A stretch of DNA of 53,266 nucleotides from Synechococcus sp. UW179A (GTDB lineage: Bacteria; Cyanobacteriota; Cyanobacteriia; PCC-6307; Cyanobiaceae), in NCBI RefSeq assembly GCF_900473965.1, contig NZ_UCNJ01000020.1:1-53266 (forward strand). The letters are read 5' to 3'. Within the stretch, counting starts at the first letter, position 1; each line of letters starts with the position of its first letter. A program made the position numbers and the translations under genes. This document shows positions 26,594 to 35,660 of the stretch, in pieces. Below the pieces are notes generated by a model that was given only the letters and a program-made list of their open reading frames with translations, did not search any database and was not told the origin of the DNA.

Positions 26594-29500
26594 TTAGGTC
26601 AACAGAATTTGCTCCAATCCGATCTGCCCAGTTCGAATCTCAACAGCAAGATCGGTTCCAGTTGCAGATAGCATCCATGAGCTTGGATTCATCTGCTCCA
26701 GCTGGATCGAGCCAGTTCCCAGGTTGAGAGAACTCAAATCGAGCCGATCTTCAGCAGAAAAGCCAATGATTTCATCCGGATTGTCCCAGGTTGAATCATG
26801 GATCCCCTCAAGAATGAAGTGATCAGCTCCATCACCACCGATGAGTCGATCGGACCCGGGTCCGCCGATCAGAAAGTCATCCCCCTCGAGTGCCTCTAGT
26901 CGATCAGAGGTTTCACTTCCGATCAGCCGGTTTTCACCAGGTGTTCCCAGAATGGGGAGGATGGCCCGTTCACTGGAATAAGGCTGTAAGATTCCTGTAG
27001 GGATCGGTCGTACAGCATCACCATCAGTTCCTGCAAACAAGGGCAGGCGCAGAGCATCTTCTTCTCGCCGTGCAAACCCGTCCACCTGCTCACCAGTGGG
27101 TGCGGTCTCCTCCCAAGGCAGATGAATATGGTCGGCATGCAAGCTCCAACCCGGTGCGAATCCATCTTCGCCATTACGGAAACTGAGATCATTGTCACTA
27201 GCTTGAAGAAGCCGCTGATCCAGATCGCTGCCGGCTTCAGGCAGATTCATGTAATCAGAGCTCACCAGGTGAAGGTTGTTGTCGATTCGGCCGTAGTGAA
27301 TCTGCAATTGCAGTTGAGGGATCAGTAAGGGATGCGCCTCTGAGCCTGATCCATAGGTGAGATGGCTTTTGTGATCGTTGCTGTCAAGCTGATTTCCGTT
27401 CCAATGGTCTGGAAAAATAATCACAGCCTGAAGAGGTAAATCACGCCACTCATCACCTAGGGGAATGTGGTCATAGGAGGATGATTCACCGATGTAATTC
27501 CAGAACACTTCAGCCCGGGATTGGCGTTGATTGGGTTTTGCCGATCCAGTGATCATCTTCAATCCTGTTGGCATATTGACCAAAAGATTCGGATCATTGG
27601 GCTGAAGCACGCTGTAGTAGGCGATTGAGCTGGCTTTGGGTGTGACATAGCTCCAATCCCCTCCAAGCCCATCTGTGCCTTCGTTAACCAAGCTGGGTGT
27701 CCAGTAAGTGGAAAAATTGTTGGTTGGTTGTGCCGCTGTGCTTCCTGCTCTCAGCAAAGAGCTAACGGTTGAGTTCTCATCGGTGCTGGTATTGGCAAAG
27801 AAGTCATGGGAATGCATGAATTGCGCATTTCCCGGCGCAACGATCGGATCAGCCGCGGCCCTGTGGCTGAAAGCGATATTCGAGACAAACTCTCCCTGGG
27901 AGAAGCCCGTTAGTTCAAAAGCGTCTGCATCCTCATCCGCAGGTTGTTCATCGCCATTTCCTTGTTCAGCTGTGCCGATGATCTGATCCAGATTGAGATC
28001 CAGCTGAAAGAGGAGCTCATTGCTCTCGTTGGTGGTTTCAGCAGGTCCCTGCTCACCAGTGAACATGCCGCTGTCGTTCAGTATCCAGTTGAAATCACCC
28101 CAAGGTCCACGATCGAGCACGCGGATCCGTCCCATGGCATCCACTGCAGCGCCGACAAGTTCAGCCTCTTCCCGCACCAGGGGAATATCACCGTTCCAGT
28201 AGTTGTCGTTACGGCGAATGAGCAGAGGTTCATCACTCCCTTTCTGGACAAAGGCCTGTCCGGTGGCGTCGTCCACCCACAATCTGGCGGTACCGGAATC
28301 AGCGATCAAGCGACGATTGGAGGCATCGTTCGAATCATCGGCGTCCTCGCCAGCAGGTTGTTCATCGCCATTTCCTTGTTCAGCTGTGCCGATGATCTGA
28401 TCCAGATTGAGATCCAGCTGAAAGAGGAGCTCATTGCTCTCGTTGGTGGTTTCAGCAGGTCCCTGCTCACCAGTGAACATGCCGCTGTCGTTCAGTATCC
28501 AGTTGAAATCACCCCAAGGTCCACGATCGAGCACGCGGATCCGTCCCATGGCATCCACTGCAGCGCCGACAAGTTCAGCCTCTTCCCGCACCAGGGGAAT
28601 ATCACCGTTCCAGTAGTTGTCGTTACGGCGAATGAGCAGAGGTTCATCACTCTCTTTCTGGACAAAGGCCTGTCCGGTGGCGTCGTCCACCCATAATCTG
28701 GCGGTACCGGAATCAGCGATCAAGCGACGATTGGAGATTTCCTCGGTCTGGATCGTTGGCGTAAAATTTGAAATATATCTTTCATCAAACTTTGCACTGC
28801 CAAGACTAGTTTCATTGCCTTCAGTGAACAAGCCCCAATCATCATCAGGTCCTTTCCATGATTCATCACTGAAGTTGAAATAAAACATACTATCAAATAT
28901 CGCCATGTCATTTTCAATGTAACTACTTACTTCCTGAAAATATGTCTTCATGTTGTCTGTGTTTGTGACTTGATCTGCGTAGCCGCTGCTTTGCCACCCT
29001 GTTTCACCCAATATCAATGGAGTATCAACAAGATCAAAGCTGTCCAGGACAGACCGAAAAAGAGTTTCATCTGCTTTCAAGATCTCAACTTGGTCCTGTG
29101 GAGTCCATTCAGGGTTGGAGCGATTGTCAAAAAAACCTGCATAGGAATGCACATTGATGTAATCCAGTTCCTCAAGAAGCTTGTCGCCTTGTTGACTCCA
29201 AAAACTGCTGTTTGGTCGTAATGTTTCGCCTGCAAAGTTATAGGTGATCGATAAATCACTACGTTCGCGAAATATCTGAACCTGCTCACGAACGTCTGAC
29301 ACCCCTAGGGCATTGGGATTCCAGTCAGCAAGCTGTTCGTTCCCAAGGCTGAATCCCAGGATGTACTGCTCATAGGGTTGAGTCACCTCCAGAGCCTGGT
29401 CTATTAATTGCGCTGCATCACTTTCATTAGTGATATAAATACCAGCTTGTACCTTCAAGTCAAGATCCATCTGGTTGATTGCTTCGAGGATTCGACCGGT

Positions 29501-30160
29501 GTAAGCGTTAGTGCCCCAAGTACGGATCGTGTCGAAGCCAAGAGCTGAGACCTTGAGTAAGGCTGATTCCAGCCGCTCCTGATTGAGCCATTGTCCTTGA
29601 GAATCGATTGAAAACCCGATTCCGCGACGACCTTCCCAGAACGGTCTGGTAGCTGCTTCAGTATTGGAAAAATTGTTTGTTGTTGCCTCTTCAGAAGCTG
29701 CATCGCTTGTTGCGAACTCAGAACTCCCATCACCCGCATTGATTTGATCAGCATTCGTTGCAACAGCAGATTCGAAGCCATTTGTTAGATCTTCACCAAC
29801 CACACTGAATTCAGTGCTGGCCAAGGTTATAGATCCTTCCGGGCTGGTCTCCATTACCTCAATTCGATAAGCACCACTCGCTGCTGGCGTCATTAGTAGT
29901 CGCCAGTGCCCATCATCAGCAACTACTACACCTTTGTGAGTCGTCTCCTCGCCAAATCTGCCCTCCGGTCGCCAGTACTGTCCGGAGTCAAGGTGGAGAA
30001 TCCTGACCTCAACGGCAGTCCCAATTTCACGGCCGGGTAATTCGCCGTAGATCCCTGTTTCGACGCCTGTCTGCATGACGACGTCGTCGTCTGGCCATAT
30101 CAGGATGTTTTCAATCATGAAGGGATGTGGATGAATGCCACTAATGATCTTTCTCAACAT
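26594..30160 (-). CDS. Secreted GH17 + DUF1996-like + RTX multidomain protein
   Basis: A 1188-residue protein without Sec signal but with a C-terminal RTX segment (NRLIGSETSDRLEALEGDD, then GGPGSDRLIGGDGADHFIL, ending in a hydrophobic tail), fitting type I secretion. Order: a beta-rich start (1-125); Ser/Asn/Glu linker; GH17 beta-1,3-glucanase-like barrel about 172-460 with GFDTIRTWGTNAY, the acid/base Glu275 of SLGNEQL and nucleophile Glu386 of LGETGW; two near-identical 138-residue units at about 477-614 and 615-752 beginning NRRLIADSGTARLW; then a DUF1996-like domain at about 760-1040 (DPIVAPGNAQFMHSHDFF, YWTPSLV, PTGLKMITG, LHADHIHLPWE). DUF1996 is mainly known from fungi. Likely an extracellular glucan-acting enzyme; no transporter gene is in the window. 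Confidence 0.83.
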   Translation of the reverse strand: MLRKIISGIHPHPFMIENILIWPDDDVVMQTGVETGIYGELPGREIGTAVEVRILHLDSGQYWRPEGRFGEETTHKGVVVADDGHWRLLMTPAASGAYRIEVMETSPEGSITLASTEFSVVGEDLTNGFESAVATNADQINAGDGSSEFATSDAASEEATTNNFSNTEAATRPFWEGRRGIGFSIDSQGQWLNQERLESALLKVSALGFDTIRTWGTNAYTGRILEAINQMDLDLKVQAGIYITNESDAAQLIDQALEVTQPYEQYILGFSLGNEQLADWNPNALGVSDVREQVQIFRERSDLSITYNFAGETLRPNSSFWSQQGDKLLEELDYINVHSYAGFFDNRSNPEWTPQDQVEILKADETLFRSVLDSFDLVDTPLILGETGWQSSGYADQVTNTDNMKTYFQEVSSYIENDMAIFDSMFYFNFSDESWKGPDDDWGLFTEGNETSLGSAKFDERYISNFTPTIQTEEISNRRLIADSGTARLWVDDATGQAFVQKESDEPLLIRRNDNYWNGDIPLVREEAELVGAAVDAMGRIRVLDRGPWGDFNWILNDSGMFTGEQGPAETTNESNELLFQLDLNLDQIIGTAEQGNGDEQPAGEDADDSNDASNRRLIADSGTARLWVDDATGQAFVQKGSDEPLLIRRNDNYWNGDIPLVREEAELVGAAVDAMGRIRVLDRGPWGDFNWILNDSGMFTGEQGPAETTNESNELLFQLDLNLDQIIGTAEQGNGDEQPADEDADAFELTGFSQGEFVSNIAFSHRAAADPIVAPGNAQFMHSHDFFANTSTDENSTVSSLLRAGSTAAQPTNNFSTYWTPSLVNEGTDGLGGDWSYVTPKASSIAYYSVLQPNDPNLLVNMPTGLKMITGSAKPNQRQSRAEVFWNYIGESSSYDHIPLGDEWRDLPLQAVIIFPDHWNGNQLDSNDHKSHLTYGSGSEAHPLLIPQLQLQIHYGRIDNNLHLVSSDYMNLPEAGSDLDQRLLQASDNDLSFRNGEDGFAPGWSLHADHIHLPWEETAPTGEQVDGFARREEDALRLPLFAGTDGDAVRPIPTGILQPYSSERAILPILGTPGENRLIGSETSDRLEALEGDDFLIGGPGSDRLIGGDGADHFILEGIHDSTWDNPDEIIGFSAEDRLDLSSLNLGTGSIQLEQMNPSSWMLSATGTDLAVEIRTGQIGLEQILLT
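27930..28734 (-). repeat. Near-perfect tandem duplication, 414-base unit
   Basis: Two in-frame units (about 27930-28320 and 28344-28734, offset 414 bases, 138 codons) inside the GH17/DUF1996 gene. By eye they differ at only a few bases over about 390, for example a CCC/CTC change that swaps Gly for Glu after VQK. They are separated by an acidic GDEQPA-EDAD linker. Such identity indicates recent duplication or ongoing homogenisation. Confidence 0.93.
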
Positions 30161-30376
30161 GCGCCGAGCTAATCCATCAGTTGTGACTCACTTCCCAAAA
30201 CGTGTAACTAAATCTGACTCATCATTAAAAAGACAATCGCTGCGTTTCGTTACACCGGTAAGGTTGATCGACTAGAAGTATTGCCCGGGGCTTTTAGTGC
30301 CTTGTTGCTATGGCTCAATCGCTATGGTTTGTCAAGTCTTGATGTGAAAATGATTGGGTTGCTATCCCGGAGCTCT

Positions 30377-30628
30377 TTAGAGAGGAGTCATCGAATTGAT
30401 GGAAAGATCAGCAGCAATCATTCCATCTGTATTTGGTAATCGTGCTATGGCGCTTGGTTGTCGTGCGAGCTGAGCCGTCGTCACTGGTTCACAAAAGATA
30501 GCTTCTGATGAGGAATAGCCTGCTGGATTGATGGTCATTCGCCAAGCGCCTCTGGAGTTTATTTTTGCTATTGCTATTGCCTGATTCTTCGATGAGTCTG
30601 AAGTAGGGTTTGCCGTTATTGTTTTCAT
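30377..30628 (-). CDS. Small protein of unknown function, 83 residues
   Basis: Not recognised. From ATG 30628 the product starts MKTITANPTSDSSKNQ and contains AIAIAKINSRGAWRMTINPAGY. The reading frame stays open upstream for about 35 more codons (ending HIAFPKVAFYKAAF just before the ATG), so the true gene may once have been longer, or the start lies upstream at a rare codon. It lies upstream of the GH17 gene on the same strand. Confidence is modest because only composition and openness support it. Confidence 0.4.
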   Translation of the reverse strand: MKTITANPTSDSSKNQAIAIAKINSRGAWRMTINPAGYSSSEAIFCEPVTTAQLARQPSAIARLPNTDGMIAADLSINSMTPL

Positions 30629-31272
30629 GAAGGCTGCTTTGTAGAAGGCTACTTTGGGGAAGGCTATGTGAGGCTTGCTCTTCGCTGCACTGCTTGAAAC
30701 TGCTAATGAGTCTTGTTGTGCGTAATTACTGGCTTATTGATGCGGTTTTGTAAAAAAATCAGCCCCGAATGGCACTAAGAATCTGATTGTTGCGACTTTG
30801 CCTCATTCGACACTTTGCTAAGACCGCCGCTGATCGCTTCCACTGGGCAGAATGATTGGCATGACATCTGAGCTCAGTAGCTGCTTGGTAGGTCTAGCTT
30901 TCAGATCAACGTGCCCCTGGTGGCGGCTGGCAGAATCGTGATAGTTAGGTAGGCTCGTGTAAGCGAAGGCCAACATCCTTAAGATCAGTCCAAGGTGGCA
31001 GTCGTAAGAGTTGGGGTTGTTACTCAAAAAACGTAGATCGAATTGCCGGAGCTAGCCTCTGGAGATGAGCTTGTGCTGGGTTTACAGGCAAAACTGCGAC
31101 GAGGTCGTAAGTTTCAGGGGACGTCAGGTTCCCAATCTCTTCTGTCAGTCGAGCAGGTCTTTTGTCTGATTCGAGCATTGTGCTCAGGTCTGTAAGTCTT
31201 TCGGTACCGATGCTTCTCAAGAGATGATGATGAGCATATTCATTGGATGTGTTTTACATTTTCATTGTTATT
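30629..31272. other. Intergenic stretch with decayed repeat pieces
   Basis: About 640 bases. It holds imperfect 14-15 base direct repeats (AAGGCTGC.., AAGGCTAC.., AAGGCTAT..) at 30631-30670, a piece resembling the dispersed repeat tail near 30840-30880, and at 31008-31040 a sequence shared with 32982-33012. Two short minus-strand frames here are not convincing genes. Confidence 0.4.
31008..31040. repeat. Dispersed repeat, copy 1 of a pair
   Basis: GAGTTGGGGTTGTTACTC then AAAAAACGTAGATCG. The partner is at 32982-33012. The two share most bases over about 30 and flank the NmrA-like gene. Confidence 0.55.
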
Positions 31273-32106
31273 TCAGCGAAACTGCTCAGCATAGTCGGCT
31301 GCAAATGTTTTAAAGGTGCGTGGAGTTTTCCCCGTGATCGAAGCAACTTCATTTGTTGTGACTGCAGAGCTGCCTGAGCCAATTCGGCTGTAAAGACCTA
31401 TTACGTGATCTGCTAGAAACTCAGAGACGCCAACATCCAACATAATCTTGCGATATTCGCTGCAGTCCATGTCGTAGTAGTTGATTTTGCATCCAATTGC
31501 CTTGCCCAACAGTTCCACGGCTTCAGGAAACGTCAACAGCTCCGGTCCAGTGAGTCGTAATGTTTTCCCTGCGTAACCATCCTTGGTTAGTGCTACGACA
31601 GCTGCGGCTGCGATATCACGAGTATCGATAAACCCTACCTCTGCAGTGCCGACTGAACAGATTGCAAACACATTTTGTTGGCTGATGTTCTCAGCTTGGG
31701 AGAGGAACATCTGCATGAAGTAGTTCGCTCTGATGTGGGTGTAGAAAAGCCCGGATTTTTCCAAGTTTTGTTCCGCCTGACCGTGAATCCGGGAGACTGA
31801 ATCATCCCCGTTTGGATCAGCACCCAGTGAGGAGAGTCGTGCGTAATGGTTTACTCCGACCTGTTTGGCCGCAGCGATCAGATTCACCTCCATCGTTAGC
31901 TGATTTGCAACCGCGGGTACGATCGCGAAAACGGAATCGGCCCCATCTAATGCAGCAACAACAGCTGCTGCATCTTCAAGGTTGACTGCCAGATCATCAG
32001 GGTGTGAGGGATGTCGACTCAGCCCACGTACTCGATGTCCCTGGCTTCGGAGCAATTCGGCTGTATGACCTCCAACATTTCCTGTCGCACCAGTGACAAC
32101 AATCAT
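31273..32106 (-). CDS. NmrA-like NAD(P)-binding SDR protein
   Basis: A 277-residue atypical short-chain dehydrogenase. The N-terminus MIVVTGATGNVGGHTAELL is the GxxGxxG dinucleotide site, followed by RGLSRHPSH in place of an acidic residue, suggesting NADP(H). IHGQAEQNLEKSGLFYTHIR and NYFMQMF are typical of the NmrA/HSCARG branch, which often lacks the Tyr-Lys catalytic pair; no YxxxK is evident here. Members serve as redox sensors or quinone reductases; the substrate is unknown. It is a single gene with intergenic relics on both sides. Confidence 0.85.
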   Translation of the reverse strand: MIVVTGATGNVGGHTAELLRSQGHRVRGLSRHPSHPDDLAVNLEDAAAVVAALDGADSVFAIVPAVANQLTMEVNLIAAAKQVGVNHYARLSSLGADPNGDDSVSRIHGQAEQNLEKSGLFYTHIRANYFMQMFLSQAENISQQNVFAICSVGTAEVGFIDTRDIAAAAVVALTKDGYAGKTLRLTGPELLTFPEAVELLGKAIGCKINYYDMDCSEYRKIMLDVGVSEFLADHVIGLYSRIGSGSSAVTTNEVASITGKTPRTFKTFAADYAEQFR

Positions 32107-32558
32107 ATTCTTTGCTTTTGACTTAGGTTTTGATTCTCATCTCGACTCTAGGTCGAGCTTTGTCTATTGATTCGTTACCGATTAATCCCGTCAGGATTTT
32201 CCTCCATTGCTGTGTCAGTGCCTAGATGAAGAAAGCAGGCTCTGTTGCTCAAGCCCGAGTTTCGCACTCAGATTGGCAGCGTCGCAGCTTCCTCCTGTTC
32301 GTCCCCTCAGCAGTTACTGATTGGATCAGGGCCCTGACTTTTGATTCCCAGCGTTGATTCGCTGTCTTGGTTTGTACGAGCGTTCAGGTTGCGATCGCGT
32401 CAGTCAACAGAATCAATCAATCAATCCATACGCGCGTCTCCGACTGGTTTCAAGTCGTTGATGCGGAGCTGAATGGTGTCCACAGGTAGTGTTTTTGCCG
32501 TCGCTATGCTTGGCCTTTACACCGGTAGTAGTGTTTTGGTATGACCTGACTCTCTTCC
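32107..32558. other. Intergenic stretch, no gene seen
   Basis: About 450 bases upstream of the NmrA-like gene. It contains a short hairpin (CTCGA..TCGAG near 32140-32157) and one GCGATCGC octamer (HIP1-like, near 32393), the palindrome abundant in many cyanobacteria. No convincing ORF. Confidence 0.4.
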
Positions 32559-32885
32559 ATGACCTCAGCCGATCGCCATGCCATCCGTCAGATGCTCCGC
32601 TTTCAGCTCCAATTGGATAGGGAGTGGAGCTGCAAGAGCGAGGCGGAGCAGTGGGACGAGGTTGATCGGATCGAAAATCATGATCAACTTGAGTGGATTG
32701 CAGCCTGGGGAGGGGTTAAATCTGCTCGGAGCAGGGTCGAGGCAAGGCGAGAGGCTGCTTCGAGCATGGTTGAAAACCAACGTGTGTTGAATGTGGGGCG
32801 TTACAGCGAAGCTGTTCAAAGGATTTCGTCAGCAGGGCCAGTTTTGGCAGGGTCGCTTTCGTCTGTTGTTAGTTGTGCGGAATGA
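32559..32885 (+). CDS. Small protein of unknown function, 108 residues
   Basis: Not recognised. ATG at 32559 opens a charged, Trp- and Glu-rich protein (MTSADRHAIRQMLRFQLQL, EWSCKSEAEQWDEVDRI, WIAAWGG) that looks helical and cytoplasmic. The C-terminal third turns into a Ser/Val-rich stretch and may be a frame-shifted tail. It is isolated in a gene-poor stretch. I hold it as a likely but unproven gene. Confidence 0.4.
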   Translation: MTSADRHAIRQMLRFQLQLDREWSCKSEAEQWDEVDRIENHDQLEWIAAWGGVKSARSRVEARREAASSMVENQRVLNVGRYSEAVQRISSAGPVLAGSLSSVVSCAE

Positions 32886-32981
32886 CATGACACTAAGTTG
32901 TTGTTGGAAACGGGATAGGTAGGCAGGCTGGCGTCAGCAAATGCCAGTAACCTTTGCTTTTATTTGACAAGTAGATGTCAG

Positions 32982-33012
32982 GGTTGGGGCTATTGCTCAA
33001 AAACGTTGATCG
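32982..33012. repeat. Dispersed repeat, copy 2 of a pair
   Basis: GGGTTGGGGCTATTGCTC then AAAAACGTTGATCG; partner at 31008-31040. Confidence 0.55.
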
Positions 33013-33340
33013 TTTCCCGATGTTGTGTTCTTCAGAAGAATGAGTCTGTGCATTCACTGAAAAGAAGTATGTCGTCAGTCAGTCTTACAGTTATCCCTTT
33101 CAAAATGTTCGTTGCTGCCTCTTAGCGCTTGGTTGCATAAAGAGTTTTGAGGGGTATGTCTCTCGGTTGTCCTTGCAAAGTTGTGAAATAGGGCTTGTTA
33201 CAACGCAACTGGTTAGTTCATCAGACCTTGAATATTGATTGGATCAATTGCCCCTCTTTAGAGCGATTAAAAAGGTTTAGTGTTCATGGTTCCGGTTGGC
33301 ATTGCGCCTTGACGGAGAGTTGGAGTTCCCTTCCTTACCG

Positions 33341-33363
33341 AGAGGTGCTGCTGTTCAAGCTCG
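33341..33363. repeat. Short sequence shared with 50734-50754
   Basis: About 20 of 22 bases match the other site, and the reading LLFKL is kept in one frame. Both lie in gene-free DNA. Confidence 0.45.
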
Positions 33364-33563
33364 GGCTATCAATTAGGACATGGCTATTCAAGAGGTAGGC
33401 TCTTGTGGGAGTCTTTTTTCTCGAAGTGCCACCTTGGGAATGCCTTAAGTCTGTTGGCTAGTTCCGAAAGTCACCAAAACGGGGGCGTAAACGTTTGATG
33501 CATTCATTCTTTTATCCGTCCAATGCCCCTGTTCAGCGCCAGAGAATTGCCAAACGAACCTGT

Positions 33564-34748
33564 CTATAGCCTTGTTTGCAGCAATATCTTGATTTCTGAT
33601 GGTGTGAGTGCAATGGGATTGTTGCGGTTGCTTGCTGCCTCAACGATGCGATCTAGATCTGCAGCGGTGATGCCGTAACTTCCCAGGCGGGGAATTTTGA
33701 GTTCCTCTACCCAATTGAGCAAGCTTTTTGTGAAGTGGTCTACGGCAGCCTTGTTGTCACTGAGGCTGCTACCACCTGGCATCAACCGACCAACACGGGC
33801 CATCCGTTCAACTGCTGGATGATGGGGATCGCGTTGTTGCAGTGCGCTCCAGTTCTGTTGCTGAGCGGCAGCCATCAACGTTCCACAAATCACGCCGTGG
33901 GGGATCGCGAACCATCCCCCAATCGGCCCAGCCAGGCCATGAACAATTCCCAGGCCGGCATTCGCTAATCCAATTCCAGAACAGAGCGAGCCGTAGGCCA
34001 TGCTTAGACGCACTTGCGGATCGGAGGATCCCTCTCCACAAGCACGCCGCAAATTCGGCACCAAGTGCTGGAGCCCGCTCCAGACAATTGCGTCGCTCAG
34101 CGGTGTTGCCATGGGAGAGAGAAACGGCTCCAGCAGCTGGGTGAAGGCGTCCATACCGCACGCTGCCGTGACATCAGCATCGGCACCAGTCAGCAGAGAA
34201 CCATCAAGAATCACTGTGTTGGGGACAAAGTTGTCATGGCGTAGTGACTTCTTGTAGCCATTCGGTCCCACATGGCTCAGCACCGCATTTTTGGAGACTT
34301 CTCCACCGGTTCCTGATGTGGTGGGAATCGCCAGGAAAGGCAGGGTGATTCCGCTGTGGGCCCGACCACGGCCTACGCCCTCCAGGTGATCGAGCACGGA
34401 ATTTCCGTGGGGAAGCATCGCGGCAATCGCCTTGCCGAAATCGATTACGCTGCCGCCGCCAATGCCAACCACAGCATCAAGGCCCTGGTCAAACCACTGC
34501 TGGGTAACGCGATCCACCAGCTCTGTACTGGGTTCTCCTGTAGAGATCACACGGGAATATTTAGTACCAGCGTCTTTGATTAAGCACTCCACCACGCTCA
34601 GCTGTCCCATCGCCTCCAGCGAAGCCTGTCCTGTCACAAGCAGGACAGATTGAGCGTTATGTGAGCGCAGCCAATCTGTGATCTCTTGGAGCGTTCCCAT
34701 TCCGCAGTGAATCGGCGGGACGCGCGCAAAAGAAAACGAAACCGTCAT
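33564..34748 (-). CDS. Iron-containing alcohol dehydrogenase
   Basis: A 394-residue group III dehydrogenase. VVGIGGGSVIDFGKAIA is the NAD(P)-binding GGGSxxD motif; PTTSGTGGEVSKNAVLSH and the metal ligands in AACGMDAFTQLLEP, GIVHGLAGPIGGWFAIPHG complete the family pattern (Asp and three His). It reduces or oxidises an alcohol/aldehyde with a divalent iron. Its ATG overlaps the TGA of the ABM gene upstream (ATGA), so the two are translationally coupled, and may form one pathway. Substrate unknown; formaldehyde or lactaldehyde are only guesses, of interest because adhC is broken elsewhere in the window. Confidence 0.9.
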   Translation of the reverse strand: MTVSFSFARVPPIHCGMGTLQEITDWLRSHNAQSVLLVTGQASLEAMGQLSVVECLIKDAGTKYSRVISTGEPSTELVDRVTQQWFDQGLDAVVGIGGGSVIDFGKAIAAMLPHGNSVLDHLEGVGRGRAHSGITLPFLAIPTTSGTGGEVSKNAVLSHVGPNGYKKSLRHDNFVPNTVILDGSLLTGADADVTAACGMDAFTQLLEPFLSPMATPLSDAIVWSGLQHLVPNLRRACGEGSSDPQVRLSMAYGSLCSGIGLANAGLGIVHGLAGPIGGWFAIPHGVICGTLMAAAQQQNWSALQQRDPHHPAVERMARVGRLMPGGSSLSDNKAAVDHFTKSLLNWVEELKIPRLGSYGITAADLDRIVEAASNRNNPIALTPSEIKILLQTRL

Positions 34749-35035
34749 GGGGCGACGGATTCGTAAGCAACACCTTTCCGCGGCTCAGCCATCCAATCTG
34801 CGACGGTTTCCTTCCACTTGAGGTAATGCGGCGTGGTCTTGTGTGCCGCTGCAGCAGCCTCGGATTCGTACGCCTCGTAGAGCAGAAACAGAGTGGGGTC
34901 GTCTTTGCTTTGAAGGAGGTCAAAGCGTTGATTGCCTGGCTCCTGGATGGATTCCCTGTGATTCAGTGTTGAAGCCTGACGGAACTCCTCGATCCGATCA
35001 GATTTCACGTGGATGTGAACGCAAGTGACGTGCAT
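34745..35035 (-). CDS. ABM-domain protein (LsrG/YgiN-like)
   Basis: A 96-residue single-domain protein from the ATG at 35035 (an earlier in-frame Met at 35068 is less likely, since MHVTCVHIHVK is the natural first strand). The pattern of strand, helix, FLLYEAYESEAAAAAH and HYLKWKETVADW is that of the LsrG/YgiN antibiotic biosynthesis monooxygenase family. LsrG itself isomerises phospho-AI-2; other members oxidise quinols. Function here is unknown. It overlaps the Fe-alcohol dehydrogenase by four bases, the usual sign of a shared operon. Confidence 0.82.
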   Translation of the reverse strand: MHVTCVHIHVKSDRIEEFRQASTLNHRESIQEPGNQRFDLLQSKDDPTLFLLYEAYESEAAAAAHKTTPHYLKWKETVADWMAEPRKGVAYESVAP

Positions 35036-35660
35036 CGGAGACCAGAGACACAGTGAAGTTCTATCCAACCATCTCCCGCGCAGATCGCAGATTGCTTGGG
35101 TTATGAGCTGATTTGGCTGCTGATGAGATTGCCGAATGAGAGGACTTAAGGCGTCGGGGTCAGGTGATCCGGTCGACGATCAGCTCGTAGTCATTGGTAG
35201 GAATCCGCGTCGGGATGAGTTCTTAGTAACTTCAGAGGGGGCGTCATCCGGTGGATGACAGCGCTTGATCACTCGCATCCATCCCACCTGTAAATGCACC
35301 CACCGCCCCATGTTGGCTGTTGATGACCGTGTCCATCGACGAGGTTGAGTTGGCGGCAACCGGCGTGGCGTGTGGTGCTGTTTTGCGCAGGGGTGGGTGG
35401 TTTCACACCGGCCTGATCCATTCCTTTACAGAATCACTGCATTGATGGGGTGCGTGGTGGCTGAGCTGGTGTAAATCCTGCTGACCAGAGCTGGCCCTGG
35501 TGGACGCTGTTGCCAATTTGGAGTTTCTAATTGCAGTTTGCTTAGCGGAGCTGACCCTGCGTTGTCTTTGGTTTGTTGTGCAACTGGGCACGACCAAGGG
35601 CAACTGCTTGAGTCAGTCAGAGCGTTGGCAACAGCTTCTTCATTAGGCCTGCCAATCTGT
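35036..35660. other. Intergenic stretch with one dispersed-repeat copy
   Basis: About 625 bases. The only recognised element is the dispersed repeat at 35481-35592. The MoxR frame stays open back to 35538 but that extension runs through the repeat, so the 35661 start is preferred. Confidence 0.5.
35481..35592 (+). repeat. Dispersed intergenic repeat, truncated copy
   Basis: It reads GACCAGAGCTGGCCCTGGTGG and ends with TTGTGCAACTGGGCAC. The frame gives DQSWPWWTLLPIWSF, sharing QSWPWW with the other copies. The left part of the element is missing. Confidence 0.6.

Larger units (their letters stand above)
32886..33563. other. Intergenic stretch with decayed repeat pieces
   Basis: About 680 bases. 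It has one half of the 31008/32982 repeat pair and at 33341-33363 a sequence shared with 50734-50754 (GAGGTGCTGCTGTTCAAGC). The short frames here (e.g. at 33195) have no support beyond openness. The segment probably carries remains of older genes. Confidence 0.4.

Noticed and set aside
31020-31220. Minus-strand 66-codon frame starting MRSIGTERLTDL
   Set aside because: Its end falls in the 31008/32982 repeat and its composition does not separate it from chance; left unannotated.
32559-32885. The idea that the 108-codon ORF is two shifted genes
   Set aside because: A change of character two-thirds along is noted, but no second start or stop supports a split.
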